Assembly: GCA_002413305.1 (NCBI GenBank)
Contig: DHWS01000166.1
Location: 1-5,019 of the forward strand
Direction: 5' to 3'
Length of the DNA stretch: 5,019 nucleotides
Source: Actinobacteria bacterium UBA5176
GTDB taxonomy: Bacteria > Actinomycetota > UBA4738
The notes beneath the pieces are model-generated. The model had not been told where the DNA came from. It saw only the letters and a program-made list of their open reading frames with translations, and made no database searches. Each line of letters starts with the position of its first letter. Position 1 is the stretch's first letter. Positions 1 to 5,019 of this stretch are shown here, piece by piece. A program made the translations under genes and the position numbers.

Positions 1-1364
1 TAGCGCTGGACGTCCTCTTCGGAATGCTGGACGCTGATCGTCCACTGCTCCTCGTCGCCCGGGGTCATGAAGATGCCCCGGTTCACCATCCACGGCCAGG
101 ACGCAGCGAACAGGGCCGGGTTGCACTCCAGGAAGTCCCGGTAGTTGGTCAACCGTTCGGGCCGGTACGACACGCAGCCTTTCGCCCCCAGGTCCACGGT
201 GTGGGCGGGGATGCCGCTCGAGGCGATCGCCGAATGGCACCCTTCGGCCAGCATGGTCCCCAGCTTGCCGAGGTGCTCGTAGGCGTCGCGGGTGAGCACC
301 TGGGTCAGCGCGGCCAGCCCGGCGCTGCACGACAGCGGGTTCCCGTTGAAGGTCCCCTGCTGCGCCGCGCCATGCGACACCACGTCCATCACGTCCGCCC
401 GCCCGCCGAACGCACCGATCACGGTGCCGCCGCCCAGCGCCTTCGCGAAGCACGCCAGGTCCGGCTGGACGCCGAACCGCTCGATGGCCCCGCCGTAAGC
501 GATCGTCCCCCCGGACTTCACCTCGTCGAAGATCAGGACCACACCATGCGACGAACACAGCTCCCGAACCCGCTCCAGGTAGCCGTCGGCGGGGACGACG
601 ATGCCGATGTTCATCATGACCGGCTCCATGATCAGCGCGGCGACCTCGTCGCCCAGCTCGTCTAGCGCACGCTCCAGCGCGGCGGCGTCGTTGAACGGCA
701 CGATCAGGGTGTTCCGGGCGATGGCCGCAGGGACGCCTTTCGACGTGGGGACCGTCCGGTACGCGCCGCCCTCGTGTCCCACCACCTCCCCGCCGGTACT
801 GAACCGGATGCCCAGCACGTCCGCCTCCGGGACCACCGAGAACAGCACGCTGTCGTGGTGGCCGTGGTACGAGCCTTCGATCTTCAGGATCGTGTCCCGG
901 CCGGTGGCGGCCCGCGCCACCCGGATCGCGTCCATCGTCGCTTCGGTGCCGCTGTTCACGAACCGCATCTGCTCCAGCCCGAACCGCTCGCAGATCGCCT
1001 CGGCCAGGGCGACCGTGGTCTCGGTGCTCACCGCGAAGTGCGTCCCCGAGGACGCCGCCTTCGTGATCGCCTCGACGATCTTCGGGTGGGCGTGCCCGAC
1101 CACGTTGACGCCGAACCCGCTGTGGAAGTCGCGGTACTCGTTCCCGTCGACGTCCCACACGCCCGAGCCCATCCCGCGCTCCAGGTAGATCGGGTACGGA
1201 TCCGCCGCCTGGAAGCTCGAAGCGACCCCCATGGGCAGCGAACGCAGCGCGCGCTGGTACAGCCTCCCGGACGCCGGTGTGCGTTGCAGCAACCGTTCGG
1301 CTTCGGCCTCGGCGATCTCTTTCGCCTTCATGCTGATGCGTTCGTCGGGCGACTGGACCTGCAC
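1..1364 (-). CDS. Class III PLP-dependent aminotransferase, glutamate-1-semialdehyde aminomutase-like (3' end outside window)
   Basis: This is a fold-type I PLP enzyme of the class III group, expected to move an amino group in the cytoplasm; 454 residues are visible. Motifs in order are VWDVDGNEYRDFHSGFG (from 70), GHAHP (90-94), the cofactor-phosphate motif NSGTEATMDAIRVARA (137-152), YHGHHD (166-171), IMEPV (245-249), FDEV with the PLP-pyridine Asp280, the Schiff-base Lys308 in CFAKALGGG, GTFNGNP (337-343) and ISVQHSEEDV near the end. The layout follows HemL, but GTFNGNP replaces GTLSGNP, DEVKSGG replaces DEVMTGFR, and the loop between residues 172 and 209 is clearly longer than in E. coli HemL. 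It is therefore probably not the haem-pathway aminomutase. HemL continues about 20 residues past this point, so little is missing. It follows potC by 34 bases in the same operon, which suggests a polyamine or related amine as substrate, but this is inference and a beta- or omega-amino acid is possible. Confidence 0.88.
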   Translation of the reverse strand, partial: MQVQSPDERISMKAKEIAEAEAERLLQRTPASGRLYQRALRSLPMGVASSFQAADPYPIYLERGMGSGVWDVDGNEYRDFHSGFGVNVVGHAHPKIVEAITKAASSGTHFAVSTETTVALAEAICERFGLEQMRFVNSGTEATMDAIRVARAATGRDTILKIEGSYHGHHDSVLFSVVPEADVLGIRFSTGGEVVGHEGGAYRTVPTSKGVPAAIARNTLIVPFNDAAALERALDELGDEVAALIMEPVMMNIGIVVPADGYLERVRELCSSHGVVLIFDEVKSGGTIAYGGAIERFGVQPDLACFAKALGGGTVIGAFGGRADVMDVVSHGAAQQGTFNGNPLSCSAGLAALTQVLTRDAYEHLGKLGTMLAEGCHSAIASSGIPAHTVDLGAKGCVSYRPERLTNYRDFLECNPALFAASWPWMVNRGIFMTPGDEEQWTISVQHSEEDVQR

Positions 1365-1370
1365 GTGGAA

Positions 1371-1377
1371 CCTCCTC
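1371..1377 (-). promoter_or_regulatory. Ribosome binding site of the aminotransferase gene
   Basis: The minus strand reads GAGGAGG, then TTCCAC, then GTG at 1364. This near-perfect Shine-Dalgarno sequence at a six-base spacing decides for the GTG start over the in-frame ATG eleven codons further in (1331), which has no comparable site. Confidence 0.8.
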
Positions 1378-1390
1378 GCATCTGGATGCG
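1377..1390 (-). promoter_or_regulatory. Small inverted repeat between potC and the aminotransferase gene
   Basis: The transcript here reads CGCATCCAGATGCG, a perfect 6-base inverted repeat separated by two bases. In RNA it would form a stem of about five pairs with a CCAG loop. It begins eight bases after the potC stop and directly abuts the AGGAGG of the next gene. No U-tract follows, so it is not an intrinsic terminator. It could modulate translation or mRNA stability, or be chance in GC-rich DNA. Confidence 0.3.
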
Positions 1391-1398
1391 GACGGTGG

Positions 1399-2250
1399 CT
1401 ACTTCTTGCGTCGGGCCGCGACCACATTGATGGCCGCGATGACGACTCCTCCCATGAAGATAAGTGTTCCCATCACGAACACCTGCGGAGGGATCCCGAC
1501 CTTGACCGCTCCGTACACCCACAACGGGAACGTCTGCGTGGTCCCGGCGTTGAAGTTGGTGATGATGAAGTCGTCGATGGACAGTGCGAAGGCGAGCAGG
1601 CCGCCCGCCAGGATGCCCGGCCAGATGATCGGCAGCGTCACCTTCACGAAGGTCTGCATCGGGCTCGCTCCGAGGTCGCCGGCGGCCTCCTCCAGGGAGC
1701 GGTCGAACCCCGCCAGCCGGGCTCGCACCGTCACCGCCACGTAGGCGATGTTGAACATCACGTGGGCGATGATGATCGTGGCGATCCCCCGCGGCACGCC
1801 GAACGAGATGAACAGGGACAACAGCGAGGCGCCGAGCACGATCTCCGGCGCCGAGATGTTCAGGAACAGGACGAAGTCGGTCGCCGAGCGGCCCCGGTAC
1901 CGGTACCGGACCAACGCCAGGGCGATCAGCGTCCCCAGGATCGTGGCGATGATCGTGCTCACCACCCCCACGAGCAGCGAGTTCTTCAGGGCCTGGGTGA
2001 GGTCCGGCTTCGCGAACAGATGGATGTATCCGTACAGGCTCCACCCCAGCCAGCGGAAGCTCACCCGCTTCGGCCCGCTGTTGTTGAAGCCGTACAGGAT
2101 CATGATCAGGATCGGGGTGACCAGGTAGAGCATCACCAGCCCCGCGTACGTCGGCAGGATGAACCGGGTCCACCGCTTCTTCGCGTGGAAGGGCTCGGCC
2201 GGCGCTACGCCGCCCGCATGCGTCGGCCCCTCGAAGACGATCGCGCTCAC
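1399..2250 (-). CDS. potC: Polyamine-type ABC transporter permease PotC
   Basis: This 283-residue inner-membrane permease is the partner of PotB. Hydrophobic segments lie near residues 28-54, 89-115, 124-150, 152-175, 205-227 and 258-280. The cytoplasmic EAA loop is canonical: LEEAAGDLGASPMQTF (Glu188, Gly194), followed by VKVTLPIIWPGI. LSIDDFIITNFNAG matches the conserved PotC-type LSLDDFVITFF region that follows the EAA loop, which separates PotC/PotI from PotB/PotH. The start is GTG at 2250, overlapping the potB TGA as GTGA, with AGGAG five bases upstream. No in-frame ATG exists before the first membrane segment. The polar N-terminal 27 residues (EGPTHAGGVAPAEPFHAKKR) are longer than the short tail of E. 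coli PotC. The gene ends in a basic RRKK tail and is followed by a 34-base gap before the aminotransferase. Confidence 0.93.
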   Translation of the reverse strand: MSAIVFEGPTHAGGVAPAEPFHAKKRWTRFILPTYAGLVMLYLVTPILIMILYGFNNSGPKRVSFRWLGWSLYGYIHLFAKPDLTQALKNSLLVGVVSTIIATILGTLIALALVRYRYRGRSATDFVLFLNISAPEIVLGASLLSLFISFGVPRGIATIIIAHVMFNIAYVAVTVRARLAGFDRSLEEAAGDLGASPMQTFVKVTLPIIWPGILAGGLLAFALSIDDFIITNFNAGTTQTFPLWVYGAVKVGIPPQVFVMGTLIFMGGVVIAAINVVAARRKK

Positions 2251-3137
2251 ACGTACTCCTGGATGCTCCGGGTTCCGAGCACCTTCGCGTACAGGAAGAT
2301 CCCGATGAGCAGCACGGCCATCAACAGGAAGGACAGCGCGGCCGCCACCGGGTAGTGGAAGTTCTGGAGGAATTCGAGCTGGACGATATTCCCGATCATC
2401 GTGGTCTTGGTTCCTCCGAGGATCGACGCGTTCACGTAGTCCCCGACCGCCGGCACGAAGGTCAGCAGGATGCCGGCGAATACCCCCGGCACCGACAGCG
2501 GGAAGATGACCCGAGTGAACACCTGGCTCCGCCCCGCGTAGAGGTCGTGGGCCGCTTCGACCACTCGCCGGTCGATCCGTTCGATCGCCACATACAGCGG
2601 CAGCGCCATGAACGGCAGGAAGTTGTACGCGATGCCGCTGATCACGGCCGCCGACGTGGCCAGCACGTGGAAGCTGTGCGGCAGCAGGTGCCATCGCTTC
2701 AGCGTTCCGAGCACCAGCCCGTCGTCGGCCAGGATGAACTGCCAGGCCAGGGTCCGGATGACGAACGAGACGAAGAACGGCAGGAGCAGCAGGAACAGGA
2801 ACGTGGTCTTGTGCTTCCCTCCGTGGAAGGCGATCCAGTAGGCCACGGGGTACGCGACGAGCAGGGTGATGCCGGTGGCCACGGATCCGTAGATCAGGGA
2901 CCGCACGAACTGGACGTGGTATTGCCGGAGGACCTCCCAGTACCTGCCGACGTGCCACGTGAGCTGGAACCCCTGCTCCAGGCTTCCGGTCTGCAGCGAT
3001 ACGGACGCCATGAACAGGATCGGGATCAGGAAGAACAGCAGCAGCCACAGACCACCGGGAAGGGTGAGCAGGTACGGCGCGAGCCGTTTGCCCAGCCGTG
3101 CTTTCGGTTTCCCTACGAGCTGTACACCGGTTGCCAT
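2247..3137 (-). CDS. potB: Polyamine-type ABC transporter permease PotB
   Basis: This 296-residue inner-membrane permease forms half of the translocation channel with PotC. About six hydrophobic segments are visible, at roughly residues 22-46, 81-105, 112-136, 157-185, 212-233 and 264-285, with a periplasmic loop after the first, as expected for the MetI/binding-protein-dependent permease fold. The EAA loop that docks on the ATPase is VVEAAHDLYAGRSQVF (Glu194 onward). It has Tyr200 where the canonical EAA-x-x-x-G motif has Gly. The stretch FVPAVGDYVNASILGGTKTT resembles PotB/PotH proteins. The ATG at 3137 lies inside potD, giving a 25-base overlap. It is the only reasonable start, because the next in-frame candidate would cut into the first membrane segment. 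Its ribosome binding site is weak (TGGGA six bases upstream), so translation probably depends on coupling to potD. The potB stop overlaps the potC start. Confidence 0.93.
   Translation of the reverse strand: MATGVQLVGKPKARLGKRLAPYLLTLPGGLWLLLFFLIPILFMASVSLQTGSLEQGFQLTWHVGRYWEVLRQYHVQFVRSLIYGSVATGITLLVAYPVAYWIAFHGGKHKTTFLFLLLLPFFVSFVIRTLAWQFILADDGLVLGTLKRWHLLPHSFHVLATSAAVISGIAYNFLPFMALPLYVAIERIDRRVVEAAHDLYAGRSQVFTRVIFPLSVPGVFAGILLTFVPAVGDYVNASILGGTKTTMIGNIVQLEFLQNFHYPVAAALSFLLMAVLLIGIFLYAKVLGTRSIQEYV
2256..2260 (-). promoter_or_regulatory. Ribosome binding site supporting the GTG start of potC
   Basis: The minus strand reads AGGAG, then TACGT, then GTG at 2250. This spacing of five bases decides for the GTG start. 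The site lies within the last codons of potB, so potC translation is expected to be coupled to it. Confidence 0.7.
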
Positions 3138-4411
3138 ACGCTGTCCCACTCGTCCTTCTCCGCCGAGTCCTTGAAGACCTTGTACTGCTTCGCCTGGAGG
3201 AGATCCTGGGCTGATGGGAAGATGAGTGGGCTGTTCGCCACCGTCGGGTCCTTGAGGTCGTTGAGCACGACGCTCTGCGCCCCCGGCACGGGGGTGACGT
3301 ACCAGATGAAGTCCGCCATCTCGGCGGCCACCTTGGGGTCGTAGACGTAGTTCATGTACGTGATGGCGTCCACCGGATGCTGCGCGTGCAGCGGGATGGC
3401 CATGTTGTCGTGCCAGTAGATGGGGCCCTCCTGCGGGAACACGAACTTCATCTCCGGGAACCCGTCGCCGCCGAAGGACTTCGGCGCGGACGCGATGAAG
3501 ATGTCGCCCGACCATGCCTGGGTGAGGACGATGTCGCCGTTCTCCAACGCGTCGATGTAGCTCTGGTCGTAGAACTTCCGGACGATGCCGTCGTCGCGCG
3601 CCTTCGAGACGGCATCCGCCGCCGTCTTCCACTGGTCGGACGTCGACTTGTCGATGTCGAATCCCATCGCGTTCAGCGCCGGGCATGGGAGGTCCTGGTC
3701 GTTGGCGAACATGCCGACCTTGCCCTTGTACGTCGGGTCCAGCAGGTCCTTGAAGCTGGTCGGCGGGGTCTTGACCACCTTCGAGTTGTAGCCGATCCCG
3801 GTGAAACCCGACTGCCACGCCACCGTGTAGACGTTGCCGGGGTCGTAGTTCGGGTTCTTCGTCTTCGGGTCGGCGTTCGCCTCCCAGTTCGGCAGGAACT
3901 TGTGGTCCAGCGGGGTGAGGAAGCCGAGGGCGATCATCCGTTCGATCCCGCCGCCGTTGGTGATCACGATCAGGTCGTAGCCCGTGTCCTGACCCGCCTG
4001 GAGCACGGGGATGATCTTGGCAAGGAACGGGTCGTTGTCGTTGATGACCGTCTTGTAGTTCACCTTGATGCCGGTCTGCTTCGTGAACGCCTGCAGCGAG
4101 GGGCTGTTCCCCTTGCTGTCGACGTCGATGTAGTCCTCCCAGTTCGCGAAGTTCAAGGTACCGGCCGGCTTCCCGTCCCCGTAGTACTTCGTGAAGTCGA
4201 TCGCGGAGGGCGACGCGCCGGGCTTGGTCGGCGAGGCCTTCGGCGCGCTCCCCTTCACGCCACACGCTGCCAGGAACGCGGCCAGACCCGCGCTCCCCAC
4301 GCCGTAGCCCGCGAACCGAAGCATGTCGCGGCGGCTGTACCGGCGTTGGGTGAGCCCCCTGAGCAGGGCGGGGTCGATGGGCCTGCGGGCGGGGTCAGGC
4401 TGGTCGTTCAT
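3113..4411 (-). CDS. potD: Spermidine/putrescine-type ABC transporter substrate-binding lipoprotein PotD
   Basis: This is a 432-residue extracytoplasmic solute-binding protein that captures the amine and delivers it to PotB/PotC. The N-terminus carries a twin-arginine signal (RYSRRDMLRFAG, arginines 27-28), a hydrophobic stretch and the lipobox LAAC with Cys50, followed by a Ser/Pro/Lys/Ala-rich linker to about residue 72. The mature domain opens with TLNFANWEDYID, matching the NW-x-x-Y binding motif of PotD (Trp91, Tyr94). Later motifs are VAWQSGFTGIGYNS, AWSGDIF (Trp300) and EGPIYWHDNMAIP (Trp333, Asp335). In E. coli PotD the equivalent Trp and Trp-x-Asp residues contact the polyamine. The ATG at 4411 was chosen because of the ATGA overlap with potA and the strong ribosome binding site; the extension to 4477 lies inside potA. 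The pocket loop ITNGGGIERMI differs from the E. coli form, so the exact ligand (spermidine, putrescine or another amine) is open. Confidence 0.93.
   Translation of the reverse strand: MNDQPDPARRPIDPALLRGLTQRRYSRRDMLRFAGYGVGSAGLAAFLAACGVKGSAPKASPTKPGASPSAIDFTKYYGDGKPAGTLNFANWEDYIDVDSKGNSPSLQAFTKQTGIKVNYKTVINDNDPFLAKIIPVLQAGQDTGYDLIVITNGGGIERMIALGFLTPLDHKFLPNWEANADPKTKNPNYDPGNVYTVAWQSGFTGIGYNSKVVKTPPTSFKDLLDPTYKGKVGMFANDQDLPCPALNAMGFDIDKSTSDQWKTAADAVSKARDDGIVRKFYDQSYIDALENGDIVLTQAWSGDIFIASAPKSFGGDGFPEMKFVFPQEGPIYWHDNMAIPLHAQHPVDAITYMNYVYDPKVAAEMADFIWYVTPVPGAQSVVLNDLKDPTVANSPLIFPSAQDLLQAKQYKVFKDSAEKDEWDSVWQPVYSS
4262..4411 (-). other. Tat-type lipoprotein signal peptide of PotD
   Basis: This segment encodes PotD residues 1-50. 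An unusually long polar N-region of about 25 residues precedes the twin-arginine motif SRRDMLRF. A hydrophobic GYGVGSAGLAAFLAA core follows, ending at Cys50 in the lipobox. The combination implies folded export by the Tat system and then lipid anchoring at Cys50. The motif is visible; processing is inferred. Confidence 0.8.
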
Positions 4412-5019
4412 GCTTCCTCCTCCCAGTCGGCGAGGGGCGCCGATGGCTTGACGACGAATGTGTGTTCGACTCGCCACACGAGCCGAACGCGATCCCCTGG
4501 CTGGGGAACCGCCTCACCCCCGAGGTTCTGCGAGTAGACGGTGAGCGTGGTCTCGTTCGGTCCATCGATGGTGTACTGGTGGCTCACCCCGACGAAGGTG
4601 GTCACCCGAAGCATCCCCTCCACGTTGTTCCACCCTTCCGGAACGGGCTGTTCGACCGATTGCAGCCGGATCTTCTCCGGACGGACGCCGACCTTCTGGT
4701 GCGGGTCGTCGCCCTCCAGTCGGTCGGCCAGGACGCGCACCGGCGCGCTTCCCCGGACTGCGAACGTCGCGGTGGCGCCGTCGCGCCCGGTGAGTGAGCC
4801 GTCCAGCAGGTTCGATGCTCCCAGGAACCCCGCCACGAATTCGGTCCGGGGGTGCTCATAGACCTCCTCCGGCGCACCGATCTGTTCGATCTTCCCGTGC
4901 CGCATCACCGCCAGGCGGTTGGACATGGTCATCGCCTCCTCCTGGTCGTGCGTCACGTACAGGAAGGTGATCCCGACCTCCTCCTGGATGCGTTTCAGTT
5001 CGAGCTGCATCTGCTTGCG
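4408..5019 (-). CDS. potA: Polyamine ABC transporter ATP-binding protein PotA, C-terminal part (5' end outside window)
   Basis: This is the cytoplasmic ATPase that powers a spermidine/putrescine-type importer by binding the two permeases. Only the last 203 residues are present; the reading frame is open to the window edge, so the Walker A, Q-loop, signature and Walker B parts lie upstream. The visible part starts just after the D-loop region. It has the H-loop in YVTHDQEEAM (His at visible residue 24), the following RLAVMRHGKIEQIGAPEEVYEHP stretch typical of the CUT/MOI-type ATPase subfamily (seen here with ordinary spacing), and FVAGFLGASN leading into a C-terminal TOBE-like regulatory domain that contains VGVRPEKIRL. 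The protein ends in DWEEEA, and its TGA stop overlaps the potD start as ATGA. The family assignment is firm. The substrate is inferred from the family and the neighbouring potD, potB and potC, and related importers for other cations or amines share this architecture. Confidence 0.93.
   Translation of the reverse strand, partial: RKQMQLELKRIQEEVGITFLYVTHDQEEAMTMSNRLAVMRHGKIEQIGAPEEVYEHPRTEFVAGFLGASNLLDGSLTGRDGATATFAVRGSAPVRVLADRLEGDDPHQKVGVRPEKIRLQSVEQPVPEGWNNVEGMLRVTTFVGVSHQYTIDGPNETTLTVYSQNLGGEAVPQPGDRVRLVWRVEHTFVVKPSAPLADWEEEA
4416..4423 (-). promoter_or_regulatory. Ribosome binding site of potD, inside the potA 3' end
   Basis: The minus strand reads GGAGGAGG followed by AAGC and then ATG at 4411. 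This strong Shine-Dalgarno sequence fixes the potD start at the internal ATG, not at the upstream in-frame ATG at 4477. It also encodes the Glu-Glu run near the end of PotA, so coupling signal and coding sequence share the same bases. Confidence 0.8.

Noticed and set aside
24..1430. Several plus-strand open frames of about 200 codons opposite the aminotransferase
   Set aside because: None shows a recognisable motif, and the minus-strand frame carries the complete ordered set of class III aminotransferase motifs.
1894..1909. A perfect 16-base palindrome CCGGTACCGGTACCGG inside potC
   Set aside because: It comes from repeated Arg-Tyr codons (CGG TAC) encoding RYRYR at a membrane boundary. It is within coding sequence, and nothing suggests an operator.
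1231..2355. A 374-codon plus-strand open frame opposite potC
   Set aside because: The translation is rich in Arg, Asp, His and Gln with no domain, and it is antisense to well-supported PotC. This is a typical GC-rich shadow.
1399..3048. Possible potB-potC fusion frame on the minus strand
   Set aside because: Upstream of 2250 this frame reads low-complexity shadow sequence across potB; clear permease sequence begins only after the GTG with its ribosome binding site.
2247..4265. A 672-codon open frame that extends potB upstream through potD
   Set aside because: The upstream part is Arg/Gly/Pro-rich out-of-frame reading of potD, with no recognisable domain. Stop-free shadow frames are common in high-GC DNA. 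The real potB starts at 3137, where membrane-protein sequence begins.
4408..4477. Upstream ATG at 4477 as the potD start
   Set aside because: The added 22 residues overlap the potA coding end and lie before the signal peptide. The ATG at 4411 has a strong ribosome binding site and the usual ATGA overlap.
3377..4537. A 386-codon plus-strand open frame opposite potD
   Set aside because: The composition is dominated by Arg, Val, Asp and Leu, as expected from the antisense of GC-rich codons. It has no ribosome binding site or domain, and PotD on the other strand is unambiguous.

Overview
The window is GC-rich, with third codon positions mostly G or C. It is almost fully coding, and every gene I can support lies on the minus strand, so transcription runs from position 5019 towards 1. 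The codon use, GTG starts, strong purine-rich ribosome binding sites and a twin-arginine lipoprotein signal suggest an actinobacterium or a similar high-GC relative such as Chloroflexota. No marker gene is present, so this placement is inference.

Read in the direction of transcription, the layout is as follows. The 3' part of a polyamine-type ABC transporter ATPase (potA, 5019-4408) comes first. It is followed by a Tat-exported lipoprotein that binds the substrate (potD, 4411-3113) and two inner-membrane permeases (potB, 3137-2247; potC, 2250-1399). After a 34-base gap comes a class III PLP-dependent aminotransferase of the glutamate-1-semialdehyde aminomutase-like group (1364 to beyond position 1, C-terminus cut off by the window edge). 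The transporter genes overlap at each junction (4, 25 and 4 bases), so this is one tightly packed, translationally coupled operon. No intergenic stretch exceeds 34 bases, and I see no tRNA, rRNA, mobile element, CRISPR array or promoter.

Together the genes describe a complete spermidine/putrescine-family importer: a binding lipoprotein, a PotB/PotC heterodimeric channel and a PotA ATPase. A PLP enzyme that probably acts on an amino group follows, so a plausible reading is uptake of a polyamine or related amine coupled to its transamination. Substrate identity cannot be fixed from the sequence.

This is a recognisable operon type, not a clearly new system. The points worth a second look are the lineage-specific aminotransferase (an active-site substitution and a long inserted loop relative to HemL), the altered EAA loop in PotB, the order A-D-B-C with the binding-protein gene coupled inside the operon, and a small hairpin next to the aminotransferase ribosome binding site.
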